Shown: positions 1-8,499 of the stretch, piece by piece | How positions within the stretch are numbered: position 1 is the first letter of the stretch | How the letters are laid out: each line of letters opens with the position of its first letter | DNA from: Nereida sp. MMG025 | GTDB taxonomy: Bacteria; Pseudomonadota; Alphaproteobacteria; Rhodobacterales; Rhodobacteraceae | Direction of reading: 5' to 3' | DNA: 64,000 bases | Assembly: GCF_021654165.1 (NCBI RefSeq) | Contig: NZ_JAKFZN010000001.1 | Location: 992,001-1,056,000, forward strand | Notes under the pieces: generated by a model | Told to the model about the DNA's origin: nothing | The model's input: the letters and a program-made list of their open reading frames with translations, nothing else | The model's database searches: none | Translations under genes and position numbers: made by a program

Positions 1-179
1 TGTAAAGACAATAATTTGTAGGGACCACAATAAGTTGTGGGTAACTTGGAAATCGGACACAAGAAAAAAGGCGCAAACGCAACCTGCATCTGCACCTTTC
101 ATTGTTGGCGAAATACCTCGGGGTTCGGGGCAGCGCCCCGATAAAACATCATGTGCGGGCCCTAGCCCGCCCAATCAGA
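1..179. other. non-coding window edge with three small inverted repeats
   Basis: I see no credible gene here. Three short perfect inverted repeats are visible: CCACAA/TTGTGG (25-40, loop TAAG), TCGGGGC/GCCCCGA (125-141) and GCGGGC/GCCCGC (155-170, loop CCTA). The last two lie just past the stop codon of the leftward ubiK-like gene and could fold at the 3' end of its mRNA. No clean U-run follows them, so terminator function is only possible. Confidence 0.5.
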
Positions 180-425
180 TCACTTCTTTTTGGCTTCCAA
201 AGCATCCAGCCGCGCAGAAAGCGCCATGTTTTCTTCGCGGGCCTTTTGCGCCATCGCGCGTACTGCATCAAATTCTTCGCGTGTCACCAGATCGCGGTCC
301 GCAAGCCAGCGGTCCATCAATGATTTCATCGCCGTCTCGGCTTCATCTTTTGCGCCCTGGGCTACGCCCATTGCGTTGGTCATCAGCTGGCTGATGTCAT
401 CCATGATCTTATTGCGGGTTTGCAT
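180..425 (-). CDS. ubiK: UbiK/YqiC-like accessory factor (BMFP family)
   Basis: This 81-residue, highly charged, helical protein matches the BMFP/YqiC family in length and layout: an amphipathic N-terminal half (NKIMDDISQLMTNAMG) and a C-terminal coiled coil ending in Lys residues (about 45-81). In gammaproteobacteria UbiK assists ubiquinone biosynthesis enzymes, trimerises through the C-terminal coiled coil and binds membranes through the N-terminus; the role here is by homology. It is divergent from lgt with about 100 bp between the starts, where both promoters must lie. Family assignment is good; function in this lineage is less certain. Confidence 0.75.
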   Translation of the reverse strand: MQTRNKIMDDISQLMTNAMGVAQGAKDEAETAMKSLMDRWLADRDLVTREEFDAVRAMAQKAREENMALSARLDALEAKKK

Positions 426-529
426 TGCGTATGCCCTTTCGGTCGTATCCCTTTGTCCTCTATATGGGGGCGAAACGGCGCAGTCTCAAGCCACCATGCG
501 TCGCAGGCCAACCAAAGGACCGCGCACAT

Positions 530-1414
530 ATGATTGCTGCCATCCCGTTTCCCGACATCTCGCCCGAGATATTCTCGATTTCCATTTTCGGATTTGAATT
601 TGCGCTGCGCTGGTATGCGATGGCCTATATCGTAGGGATTATTATCGGCTGGCGCATTGTGGTGGCCGCGCTCAAGCGCCCCGCATTGTGGCCCAATTCC
701 ACATCCCCCATGCCAGCCTCACAAGCCGAAGACTTGCTCACTTGGATTGTGATCGGCGTCATCGCGGGGGGCCGCCTTGGGTTTGTGGTGTTCTATCGCC
801 CCCTTCACTACCTTCAAAATCCGCTCGAAATTCCGATGATATGGACGGGCGGCATGTCGTTTCACGGCGGTTTTATCGGGGTTGTTCTGGCCGTCTATAT
901 CTACAGCAGGCGGCACAAAATTCCGCTCTGGCACCTGTCCGACGCGCTTGCCATTGCAGTTGCACCGGCAATTCTACTGGGACGTCTATCCAATTTTATC
1001 AATGCAGAGCTGTGGGGCCGCGCAACGGATGTGCCGTGGGCCGTGATCTTTCCGGGGGATCTTGCCCAATTTTGCCCAGAGGTCGCAGGGGCGTGTGCGC
1101 GTCATCCATCGCAGCTCTATGAGGCGGTCCTGGAAGGCTTGCTTTTGGGGGCGCTCCTTCTTTATCTGGCCTTCCGCCGCGGCCTTTTAAGACGACCCAT
1201 GGCCGCCACTGGCATCTTCTTTGCGGGCTATGGGGCGGCTCGTTTCTGTGTTGAGTTTTTCCGACAGCCGGATTTTCAATTTCGCACCGATGACAATCCG
1301 CTTGGCCTAGCCCTGCACATTGGCGGATACGGATTTACGATGGGCCAGCTTTTGTCACTGCCGATGATCGCGATTGGGCTTTGGCTGTTCCTGCGCAGTC
1401 GCAAAACAACATGA
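530..1414 (+). CDS. lgt: prolipoprotein diacylglyceryl transferase
   Basis: Lgt transfers diacylglycerol from phosphatidylglycerol to the lipobox cysteine of preprolipoproteins at the inner membrane, the first step of lipoprotein maturation. From the ATG at 530 the protein has 294 residues, typical for Lgt. It has several hydrophobic helices, the HGG motif at 112-114 and the signature GRLSNFINAELWGR at 151-164. The reading frame is open further upstream to 425, but that extension is hydrophilic and not Lgt-like, and 530 places the first membrane segment at the usual position. The stop overlaps the start of midA by 4 bp (ATGA), so the two are co-translated. Confidence 0.95.
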   Translation: MIAAIPFPDISPEIFSISIFGFEFALRWYAMAYIVGIIIGWRIVVAALKRPALWPNSTSPMPASQAEDLLTWIVIGVIAGGRLGFVVFYRPLHYLQNPLEIPMIWTGGMSFHGGFIGVVLAVYIYSRRHKIPLWHLSDALAIAVAPAILLGRLSNFINAELWGRATDVPWAVIFPGDLAQFCPEVAGACARHPSQLYEAVLEGLLLGALLLYLAFRRGLLRRPMAATGIFFAGYGAARFCVEFFRQPDFQFRTDDNPLGLALHIGGYGFTMGQLLSLPMIAIGLWLFLRSRKTT

Positions 1415-2463
1415 GCCTGACCGACCACATCCAAGCGCGGATCGCCCGAAACGGCCCCCTGACCGTGGCGGAGTTTATGGCGGACGCGTTGATGCACCCG
1501 ACGATGGGTTACTATGCAACGCGTGACCCCTTGGGCGCGCGGGGGGATTTCATTACCGCGCCTGAAATCAGCCAGATGTTTGGCGAAATGCTTGGGTTGT
1601 GTTTGGCGCAGGCTTGGCTCGATCAGGGCGCGCCGCCCGATTTTGCGCTGGTTGAGCTTGGGCCCGGGCGCGGAACGCTGATGGCCGATATGTTGCGGGC
1701 CGCGTCAAAGGTGCAGGGGTTCGCGCAGGCCGCACAGGTCCATCTGGTTGAGGCAAGTCTGGTTTTGCGGGCGGCCCAATCACAGCTGCTTGGGCGTGTG
1801 ACCCACCACGATACCGTCGAAAGCTTACCGCAGCTGCCCACCTTTCTGGTCGCAAATGAGTTCTTTGACGCGCTGCCCATCCGACAATTCGAGCGTGACG
1901 GGGCTGCATGGCGCGAGCGGCACATCGCTTTGATCGACGGCGCGCTATCTTTCGGGCTCGGGGCGGCCACGCCTTTCGCGCATCTTGCCCATAGGCTGGA
2001 AGATACGGCCGACGGGGATGTGATCGAACACTGCCCGATGGCCGCCCCCATTATCGAAAGCATCAGCCAGCGGATCGAAACTCATGGCGGCGCGGCTTTG
2101 ATCATCGACTACGGCGATTGGCGATCACTTGGTGATACGTTACAGGCCCTCAAAGGGCATAGGGCGGTGGCACCCCTGGATCATATCGGCCATGCGGATC
2201 TGACGGCCCATGTGGATTTTGAAACCTTGGCGAGCGCCGCCAAATGTGCGCACACCCGATTGACGCCTCAGGGGGTGTATTTGGAACGCCTCGGCATCAC
2301 GGCCCGGGCACAGACCTTGGCGCAGTCGCTTGAAGCAGACGCGTTGGACGCGCATATTTCTGCCCATCGCCGCTTGACGCATCCATCAGAAATGGGAACC
2401 CTGTTCAAAGTTCTGGGCCTTTTGCCCGCCAACGCCCCGCCGCTCGCTGGCCTGACAACATGA
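1411..2463 (+). CDS. MidA/NDUFAF7-like SAM-dependent methyltransferase
   Basis: This 350-residue protein belongs to the DUF185/MidA family, whose mitochondrial member NDUFAF7 dimethylates an arginine of the complex I 49-kDa subunit. The family signature GDFITAPEISQMFGE is at 45-59, the SAM-binding glycine loop LVELGPGRGTLM at 80-91, followed by ANEFFDALPIRQF and a later IIDYG. In bacteria the substrate is not established; a role in complex I assembly is inference. It overlaps lgt by 4 bp and is followed 7 bp later by pgeF, giving an apparent lgt-midA-pgeF operon. Confidence 0.88.
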   Translation: MSLTDHIQARIARNGPLTVAEFMADALMHPTMGYYATRDPLGARGDFITAPEISQMFGEMLGLCLAQAWLDQGAPPDFALVELGPGRGTLMADMLRAASKVQGFAQAAQVHLVEASLVLRAAQSQLLGRVTHHDTVESLPQLPTFLVANEFFDALPIRQFERDGAAWRERHIALIDGALSFGLGAATPFAHLAHRLEDTADGDVIEHCPMAAPIIESISQRIETHGGAALIIDYGDWRSLGDTLQALKGHRAVAPLDHIGHADLTAHVDFETLASAAKCAHTRLTPQGVYLERLGITARAQTLAQSLEADALDAHISAHRRLTHPSEMGTLFKVLGLLPANAPPLAGLTT

Positions 2464-2470
2464 TGTTTTT

Positions 2471-3226
2471 ATGACGCTTGAGATTATCACTGCAGACGCC
2501 CTTGGCCCCGTTCAACATGGCTTTTTCACGCGAAAAGGCGGCGCATCAAGCGGCGTGTTTCACGGGCTGAACTGCGGCAAAGGCAGCAGCGATCAAAGCC
2601 AGATGGTCGATATAAACCGCGCGCGCGTCGCTCAGGCCATGAATGTGGCGACAGAAGCTTTGGCGACGGTTCATCAATATCATTCCGCGGATGTCCATGT
2701 GATTGATGCACCGTTGCGCGCGCCGCCAAAGGCGGATGCGATGGTGACGGCAACCAAAGGAATTGCCCTTGGGATCCTGACCGCCGATTGCCAACCTGTC
2801 CTTTTGGCCGATCCCCAAGCGGGCGTCATCGGTGCGGCCCATGCTGGTTGGAAAGGTGCGCTTTGCGGCATTCTTGAAAACACCATTGAAGCGATGGAAC
2901 ATCTGGGCGCAAATCGACGTGACATTACCGCGGTGATCGGGCCAAGCATCAGTCAACGCGCTTATGAAGTCGGGCCAGAATTCTTTGAGGATTTTATCGC
3001 CGAGGATGACAGCTTTGCCCGTTTCTTTGCCCAAGGCGAAGGCGATCGCATGCAGTTTGATCTTCCCGCTTTTGGATTGCACCGCCTGCGCAGCGCAGGT
3101 GTGGCGCATGCAGAATGGACGCGCCATTGCACCTATCATGATGCAGAACGGTTCTTTTCATATCGCCGCAGCGTTCACGCAAAAGAAGCCGATTATGGCC
3201 GGTTGATCTCAACCATTCGATTGTAG
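2471..3226 (+). CDS. pgeF: peptidoglycan editing factor PgeF (YfiH/laccase-domain family)
   Basis: PgeF removes wrongly incorporated residues such as L-Ser from peptidoglycan precursors; the family was formerly labelled polyphenol oxidase. The protein has 251 residues. The metal-site residues are visible: H71 in HQYHSAD, C107 in LTADCQPVLL and H124 in GAAHAGWKG. The conserved GPSISQRAYEVGPEF and a C-terminal RSVHAKEADYGR are also present. It follows midA by 7 bp and is the last gene of the lgt-midA-pgeF run. Confidence 0.9.
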   Translation: MTLEIITADALGPVQHGFFTRKGGASSGVFHGLNCGKGSSDQSQMVDINRARVAQAMNVATEALATVHQYHSADVHVIDAPLRAPPKADAMVTATKGIALGILTADCQPVLLADPQAGVIGAAHAGWKGALCGILENTIEAMEHLGANRRDITAVIGPSISQRAYEVGPEFFEDFIAEDDSFARFFAQGEGDRMQFDLPAFGLHRLRSAGVAHAEWTRHCTYHDAERFFSYRRSVHAKEADYGRLISTIRL

Positions 3227-3418
3227 CGAAGGGCAATTTGGGCGAAACAATGACCCAAATTCAGGCTGGATTGTTTCAAAGCCAGTAAAACAACGCCCAT
3301 GGGCGACATCCAATCCGTTCAATTTGCCTAAAACATTCCCCAAAGTATAGCAATTCAGCCCAAACGCCGCCCGAATGTTACGCGATACCTGTCTCAACAA
3401 AAGACTTGAGGCAGACCA

Positions 3419-3559
3419 ATGACACGCAAATCCATCCGCACCAAAAATATCATCGCTGAAGCAACCAAAGCGCAATCCGTTCCGATGCCGTGGGCGCGTG
3501 GGGCACGCCGTGCGGCCATGATTGCGCGTCGGTCTGACACCACCAAGAAAAGCGCCTAA
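3419..3559 (+). CDS. small basic hypothetical protein (46 aa)
   Basis: A 46-codon frame begins with ATG at 3419, preceded at suitable spacing by a GAGG Shine-Dalgarno-like sequence. The product is strongly basic (MTRKSIRTKN at the start, then PWARGARRAA and RRSD near the end) with no membrane segment or recognisable domain. Its composition, start signal and isolated position after pgeF suggest a real small protein. I know no function; nucleic-acid binding would fit the charge but is speculation. Confidence 0.55.
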   Translation: MTRKSIRTKNIIAEATKAQSVPMPWARGARRAAMIARRSDTTKKSA

Positions 3560-3691
3560 CGAATCAAAATATGGCAGGATTTACGGCCGAAACGTCGCAA
3601 ATCGTTTGTATTTCGGTGGGATTGTTCGCGCATCCGCGTCTAAAACCGCCCGTTTTTTGACAACACACCTTTCCACCTCGCATTGTTTCAT

Positions 3692-3718
3692 CACTTGTTA
3701 ACGTAACGCGTTCAAGTG
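3692..3718. promoter_or_regulatory. 27-bp inverted repeat upstream of a Hint-domain gene
   Basis: The arms CACTTG (3692-3697) and CAAGTG (3713-3718) are perfect inverted repeats around a 15-bp centre containing AACG and CGTT. The element ends 46 bp before the ATG at 3765, a reasonable place for an operator. It has no U-run and is unlikely to be a terminator. The binding protein is unknown. Confidence 0.3.
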
Positions 3719-3764
3719 TTGTCGGTGGGGGCCGACGCTGAATGCAGGACCAAAAGGTGCTGAC

Positions 3765-4568
3765 ATGAAAAACACGGGCTCCCTCCAACCTGCGCAACCA
3801 GTGCGGGCTTCTCAGACCCAAGTTGCGGTTGCTACGCCTCGGATCGTCCACTCCAACGATCAACCTGCCCGTCCGAAACCGTTACTGCGCAAGTTTGAGG
3901 CGACATATCTTGCCGCCAACGGGGACATTATGGATTTGTCCCGCCTCGCACCTGCCAAAGCTGTGTTCGAAGATGCGTTTTCGGCCTTTGCGCGCGGGTG
4001 TTTGATCTCGACACCCAATGGCCAGACCGCGATTGAAGATCTGTGGCCGGGTGATAAGGTAAATACTGTGTCTCATGGGCCGCTTCCTTTGTTGTGGAAG
4101 GGCACTATGATGGTCGTGCCCGATGCGCCGGGCCAGGACGAGGACATGGGGCGCCTGACACGCCTTCCGACAGATAGCTTCGGAATGGGACGTCCTGCTC
4201 CTGATTTGCTGCTTGGGCCACGTGCACGCATTCTGCACCGCGCCGCTGATCTGACTGCGATGATTGGCACGGATGCTGCCCTGATCCACGCGCGCAGCTT
4301 TGTCGACGGCATGAGTGTGATTGAGGTGACGCCCCCTTCGCCCGTTCCAGTGTTTCACCTTGGCTTTTCGCGCCACTGCATGGTGATTGCGAATGGAATG
4401 GAGGTCGAAAGCTATCACCCGGGTGGGCAGCTTGGTTCGGTCCTTACGGGGGATATGCTTGGGCTGTATCTATCGCTGTTCCCACACGTTAAACGGCTTG
4501 GCGACTTTGGGCCGCTTGCCTATCCACGCCTGACATTTGAAGAATTGAACAGCCTGCGCAGCGCCTAG
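3765..4568 (+). CDS. Hint-domain protein
   Basis: This 267-residue protein carries a Hint (hedgehog/intein, Hint_2-like) fold. After a variable 75-residue N-terminus comes the characteristic start RGCLISTPNGQTAIEDLWPGD, with the block Cys that begins Hint modules, then PLLWKG, a central ARILHR stretch and the C-terminal MVIANGMEVESYHPGG. It has no obvious signal peptide or membrane segment. A good Shine-Dalgarno (AAGGTG) precedes the ATG. The stop codon overlaps that of the convergent Lrp gene within one CTAG. Such proteins are frequent in roseobacters and their role is unknown. The C-terminus lacks the His-Asn/Cys of splicing inteins, so splicing is not expected. Confidence 0.8.
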   Translation: MKNTGSLQPAQPVRASQTQVAVATPRIVHSNDQPARPKPLLRKFEATYLAANGDIMDLSRLAPAKAVFEDAFSAFARGCLISTPNGQTAIEDLWPGDKVNTVSHGPLPLLWKGTMMVVPDAPGQDEDMGRLTRLPTDSFGMGRPAPDLLLGPRARILHRAADLTAMIGTDAALIHARSFVDGMSVIEVTPPSPVPVFHLGFSRHCMVIANGMEVESYHPGGQLGSVLTGDMLGLYLSLFPHVKRLGDFGPLAYPRLTFEELNSLRSA

Positions 4569-5065
4569 GCTGATTTACTGAGCCGCGCTTCCAGCACATC
4601 GAACGGCACACCCGGTTCGTGCTTGGCACCGCGGATCACAAGCGATGTTTTCACGCTGCCCACGTTATCGGCTGTCAAAAGCTCGGAGGTGAGGAAGGAT
4701 TGAAAGCTGCTCAGGTCAGGGGCCACGCATTTCAAAATGAAATCCACCTCGCCGTTCAGCATGTGGCACTCGCGCACAAGCGGCCAGTCGTTGCAGCGCG
4801 CTTCAAACGCGCTTAGGTCCGCCTCTGCCTGGCTTTGCAGGCCAACCATCGCAAAGACTTGCACTTCGAACCCAAGTTCACGGGCGTCCACTTGGGCATG
4901 ATACCCTTTGATGTAGCCAGATTCTTCAAGCGTGCGAACACGGCGTAGACAGGGCGGCGCAGAAATCCCGACGCGTTTGGCCAACTCAACGTTGGTCATA
5001 CGGCCATCCGCCTGCAATTCCGCCAAAATCATCCGATCAATCGGATCAAGTTTCGATCCAGCCAT
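4565..5065 (-). CDS. Lrp/AsnC family transcriptional regulator
   Basis: This 166-residue protein has the standard layout: an N-terminal winged helix (LDPIDRMILAELQADGRMTN, then VELAKRVGIS and CLRRVRTLEESG) and a C-terminal RAM domain for effector binding and oligomerisation (VREC near 105, EVDFILK near 113). I chose ATG 5065 (MAGSKLD); an in-frame start 15 bp upstream is possible. It is divergent from trxB with about 190 bp between the starts. The effector, probably an amino acid, and the targets cannot be read from the sequence; regulation of itself or trxB is only suggested by the arrangement. Confidence 0.9.
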   Translation of the reverse strand: MAGSKLDPIDRMILAELQADGRMTNVELAKRVGISAPPCLRRVRTLEESGYIKGYHAQVDARELGFEVQVFAMVGLQSQAEADLSAFEARCNDWPLVRECHMLNGEVDFILKCVAPDLSSFQSFLTSELLTADNVGSVKTSLVIRGAKHEPGVPFDVLEARLSKSA

Positions 5066-5258
5066 CCCGTGCACTCCCAAATCTCGCTACTAATTCCTTA
5101 CGTCAAACACGCAGGATGCGCAATAATGTTTCGCAAATGCGCAAGAATAATTCGCGATCTGCAATGAGACCGCTAACATCCTGCCCCCTTTCAACCGTGC
5201 CGAACCGTAGGTATATCATGCAAAACACGTATTGAGATTCACCAAGGGGGCTGCCGCC

Positions 5259-6227
5259 ATGGCCGAGACACGTCACACCAAAGTTCTGATCATCGGCTCT
5301 GGCCCCGCGGGCTACACGGCGGGCGTCTATGCAAGTCGCGCCATGTTGGAGCCAATCCTTGTGCAGGGCATTGAACCTGGCGGCCAGCTGACCACCACAA
5401 CAGAGGTTGAAAACTGGCCGGGTGACACAGAAGTCCAAGGCCCCGACCTGATGATCCGCATGCAAGATCATGCCAAAGCGATGGGCTGCGAAATCATCGG
5501 CGACATCATCACCAAGCTGGATACCGATGCGCGGCCTTTCGTGGCCCACGGCGATAGCGGCACAACCTACACGGCCGATACTGTGATCCTTGCCACGGGT
5601 GCACGGGCCAAATGGTTGGGTCTTGAGACAGAGGAAAAATTCAAAGGCTTTGGCGTCTCAGCTTGCGCAACCTGCGACGGTTTTTTCTATCGCGGACAGG
5701 AAATCGTGGTGATTGGTGGCGGCAATACCGCTGTGGAAGAAGCACTGTTCCTGACAAACTTCGCCAGCAAAGTGACGCTTGTGCATCGCCGCGATGAGTT
5801 GCGTGCCGAGAAAATCCTGATCGACCGCCTTATGAAGAACCCCAAGATCGAACCGCTGTGGTTTCACGAGATGGTTGAGGTGACGGGCACAGACATGCCG
5901 CTTGGCGTAGAGGGCATTAATGTCAAACACACCAAAACGGGCAAGATCACTCATATCCCATGCAAAGGTGTCTTTGTTGCCATTGGTCATGCGCCTTCGA
6001 ACGAATTGGTGAAAGACGTGCTGGAAACGCATATGGGCGGGTATGTTGTAACCAAGCCCGACAGCACAGCCACGAGCATTCCGGGCATCTTCGCGGCAGG
6101 AGACATCACGGATTGGCAATACCGCCAAGCCATCACATCGGCTGGTATGGGATGTCAGGCCGCGCTTGAGGTCGAGCGTTTCCTAGCAGAGAGTGAGGAA
6201 ACAGACGCCGTGGCAGCGGCGGAATAG
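5259..6227 (+). CDS. trxB: thioredoxin-disulfide reductase
   Basis: This NADPH-dependent flavoprotein reduces thioredoxin in the cytoplasm. At 322 residues it is of normal length. It has the FAD-binding GSGPAGYTAG at 14-23, the redox-active pair C136/C139 in CATCDG, the NADPH-binding VIGGGNTAVEEA from 151 and the C-terminal FAAGDITD motif. The ATG at 5259 is preceded by AAGGGGG at 8-14 bp, which favours it over the in-frame start at 5232. Lrp lies divergently upstream and the sulfate-activation gene downstream, a sensible pairing because PAPS reductases draw electrons from thioredoxin. Confidence 0.97.
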   Translation: MAETRHTKVLIIGSGPAGYTAGVYASRAMLEPILVQGIEPGGQLTTTTEVENWPGDTEVQGPDLMIRMQDHAKAMGCEIIGDIITKLDTDARPFVAHGDSGTTYTADTVILATGARAKWLGLETEEKFKGFGVSACATCDGFFYRGQEIVVIGGGNTAVEEALFLTNFASKVTLVHRRDELRAEKILIDRLMKNPKIEPLWFHEMVEVTGTDMPLGVEGINVKHTKTGKITHIPCKGVFVAIGHAPSNELVKDVLETHMGGYVVTKPDSTATSIPGIFAAGDITDWQYRQAITSAGMGCQAALEVERFLAESEETDAVAAAE

Positions 6228-6302
6228 CCGCAAAACGGACACAAACCTGTGTTTGAACGGCAACATCCTGTGGCCTCGGGGCGATAAACGCTCGCAAACC
6301 AA

Positions 6303-6356
6303 GTTTGTTCTGGCGTGAACATATAATTCCTGCGAAACGTTCGCTCGTGAACAAAC
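6303..6356 (+). promoter_or_regulatory. paired 14-bp palindromes flanking a TATAAT -10 box
   Basis: Two copies of GTTC-NNN-CGTGAAC occur at 6307-6320 and 6339-6352, offset by 32 bp, about three helical turns. The outermost arms form a perfect inverted repeat, GTTTGTTC (6303-6310) and GAACAAAC (6349-6356). A TATAAT hexamer at 6322-6327 lies between them; no strong -35 is seen. The block ends 15 bp before the GTG start of the frame that begins with a MarR-type DNA-binding domain, so an autoregulatory operator is the natural reading. That is inference. Confidence 0.5.
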
Positions 6357-6371
6357 TACGAGTGAACCGCT

Positions 6372-8441
6372 GTGAGCGCTGCAATCTTGAAACCCGAAGA
6401 AGAAGACCAGCTCTTCCGTCTACTGCGCGAATTGGATCGCGCGGAAGATGCATCGCAACGCGCGATGGCAACGGCCATCGGGGTGTCTTTGGGTCGGCTC
6501 AACACGCTTTTGCGCACCGCGACGGACGCGGGATTTGTAAAAATCTCGGATCGTGACAGTGCCGACAAGCGTCAGCGCTACGCTTACTCAATCACAACCA
6601 AAGGTGCAGCCGAAAAAAACCGCCTCACCGACCGTTTTCTCACCCGAAAATTTGCTGAGTACGACGCACTTCATGCCGAGCTCACAGGAACCACCAGCGG
6701 GTTTGTCCCGCTCAAACACAGGACCTCTCTTATGGAAAACAACCTTGCCCCCATCCCTGAGCTGTATGTCAGCTATGACAGTGCACAAAAGCTGAAAGTC
6801 GAAGCGGCTGATCTGGTCAGCCACGACCTGACGCCGCGCCAGATCTGCGATCTTGAACTGCTGATGAACGGCGGGTTCAACCCGCTCAAAGGGTTCTTGG
6901 GTGAAGACGACTATAACGGTGTTGTCGAAAACATGCGCCTTGCAGACGGATCGCTTTGGCCGATGCCGATCACGCTGGATGTGTCCGAAGACTTCGCCGC
7001 GTCGCTGGAAATCGGGCAAGACATCGCCCTGCGCGACCAAGAAGGTGTGATCCTTGCGACGATGACTGTGACCGATCGCTACACACCGAATAAATCGCGT
7101 GAGGCTGAAAAGGTCTTTGGTGCCGATGACAGCGCCCACCCTGCAGTGAACTACCTGCACAACACGGCTGGCAAAATCTATCTGGGCGGCCCTGTGACAG
7201 GCATCCAGCAACCGGTTCACTATGATTTCAAAGCCCGCCGCGACACGCCGAACGAATTGCGCGCGTACTTCCGCAAGTTGGGCTGGCGCAAAGTTGTGGC
7301 GTTCCAAACCCGCAACCCGCTGCACCGCGCCCACCAGGAACTGACGTTCCGCGCGGCCAAAGAAGCCCAAGCGAACCTGTTGATCCACCCTGTTGTTGGC
7401 CTGACAAAGCCCGGCGATATTGATCACTTCACACGCGTGCGTTGCTACGAGGCTGTGCTGGACCAATACCCGCAGTCGACCACAACCATGTCGCTGTTGA
7501 ACCTGGCGATGCGTATGGCTGGCCCACGTGAGGCCGTATGGCACGGTCTGATCCGCAAAAACCACGGCTGCACCCATTTCATCGTTGGTCGTGACCACGC
7601 TGGCCCTGGATCGAACAGCCAAGGCGAGGACTTTTACGGCCCCTATGATGCGCAGGACCTGTTCCGCGAGCACCAAGAAGAAATGGGCATCGAAATGGTC
7701 GACTTTAAGCACATGGTTTATGTGCAAGACCGCGCCCAGTACGAGCCCGCCGATGAGATCGAAGACAAGGATGACGTCACGATCCTGAACATCTCAGGCA
7801 CCGAATTGCGCCGTCGTTTGGCCGAAGGTTTGGAAATCCCCGAATGGTTCAGCTTCCCGACAGTTGTTGAAGAGCTGCGCCGCACGCGCCCGCCACGGGC
7901 CGAGCAAGGGTTCACCGTTTTCTTCACCGGCTTTTCTGGTTCGGGCAAATCGACCATCGCCAATGCGTTGATGGTGAAGTTGATGGAAATGGGCGGTCGT
8001 CCTGTGACGTTGCTTGACGGTGATATTGTTCGCAAAAACCTGTCATCCGAACTTGGCTTTAGCAAAGAACACCGTGACCTGAACATCCGCCGCATCGGCT
8101 ATGTCGCGTCAGAGATTACCAAAAACGGTGGTATCGCCATTTGCGCGCCCATCGCGCCTTATGCCACAACCCGCCGTGCTGTGCGTGAAGACATCGAACA
8201 ATTTGGTGCCTTCATCGAAGTCCACGTTGCAACGTCCATCGAGGAATGTGAACGCCGCGACCGCAAGGGGCTTTACAAGCTGGCACGCGAGGGCAAAATC
8301 AAGGAATTCACTGGGATTTCCGACCCCTACGATGTTCCCCAAAATGCCGAACTTGTTGTTGAGACAGAGAATGTCGATGTCGACAACTGTGCGCACCAGG
8401 TTCTGCTGAAGCTGGAAAGCATGGGGCTGATCAAAGGCTGA
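6372..8441 (+). CDS. MarR-type winged helix fused to ATP sulfurylase and APS kinase
   Basis: One uninterrupted 689-codon frame encodes three parts. Residues 1-105 resemble EPS-associated MarR-type regulators (AIGVSLGRLNTLLRTATDAG, then YSITTKGAAEKNRLTDRFLT). Residues 121-500 are a homomeric ATP sulfurylase (QTRNPLHRAHQELTFRAAKE near 312, GRDHAGPG). Residues 505-689 are an APS kinase with P-loop GFSGSGKST near 520. The enzyme converts sulfate to APS and then PAPS. Stand-alone enzymes of this type have about 569 residues and would start at ATG 6732 (MENNLAP), which has its own AGGA 8 bp upstream. Either both proteins are made, or a stop was lost and a true fusion exists. A 6-bp hairpin (AGCGGG/CCCGCT, 6696-6712) lies in the linker. 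Confidence 0.85.
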   Translation: MSAAILKPEEEDQLFRLLRELDRAEDASQRAMATAIGVSLGRLNTLLRTATDAGFVKISDRDSADKRQRYAYSITTKGAAEKNRLTDRFLTRKFAEYDALHAELTGTTSGFVPLKHRTSLMENNLAPIPELYVSYDSAQKLKVEAADLVSHDLTPRQICDLELLMNGGFNPLKGFLGEDDYNGVVENMRLADGSLWPMPITLDVSEDFAASLEIGQDIALRDQEGVILATMTVTDRYTPNKSREAEKVFGADDSAHPAVNYLHNTAGKIYLGGPVTGIQQPVHYDFKARRDTPNELRAYFRKLGWRKVVAFQTRNPLHRAHQELTFRAAKEAQANLLIHPVVGLTKPGDIDHFTRVRCYEAVLDQYPQSTTTMSLLNLAMRMAGPREAVWHGLIRKNHGCTHFIVGRDHAGPGSNSQGEDFYGPYDAQDLFREHQEEMGIEMVDFKHMVYVQDRAQYEPADEIEDKDDVTILNISGTELRRRLAEGLEIPEWFSFPTVVEELRRTRPPRAEQGFTVFFTGFSGSGKSTIANALMVKLMEMGGRPVTLLDGDIVRKNLSSELGFSKEHRDLNIRRIGYVASEITKNGGIAICAPIAPYATTRRAVREDIEQFGAFIEVHVATSIEECERRDRKGLYKLAREGKIKEFTGISDPYDVPQNAELVVETENVDVDNCAHQVLLKLESMGLIKG

Positions 8442-8460
8442 TCAACGCTGTCGAGACATG

Positions 8461-8490
8461 AAAAAGTAAGGTGGATTTTGATCCACCTTA
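8461..8490 (-). terminator. intergenic hairpin, terminator of the leftward AstE/AspA-like gene
   Basis: TAAGGTGGAT (8467-8476) and ATCCACCTTA (8481-8490) form a perfect 10-bp stem with a TTTG loop. Read leftwards the stem is followed by ACTTTTTC, giving a rho-independent terminator for the gene whose stop is at 8500. Read rightwards it lies 25 bp past the sulfate-activation gene and has no U-run. Nearly the same arms recur at 13104-13129, and related arms at 17481-17508. Confidence 0.75.
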
Positions 8491-8499
8491 CCTGCCGAT

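Noticed and set aside
35-394. 119-codon rightward frame at the window start
   Set aside because: No start signal or family resemblance, and its second half is antisense to the ubiK-like gene.
3765-4568. intein or self-splicing element
   Set aside because: The Hint module has the first Cys but lacks the C-terminal His-Asn and following nucleophile, and no host protein is interrupted.
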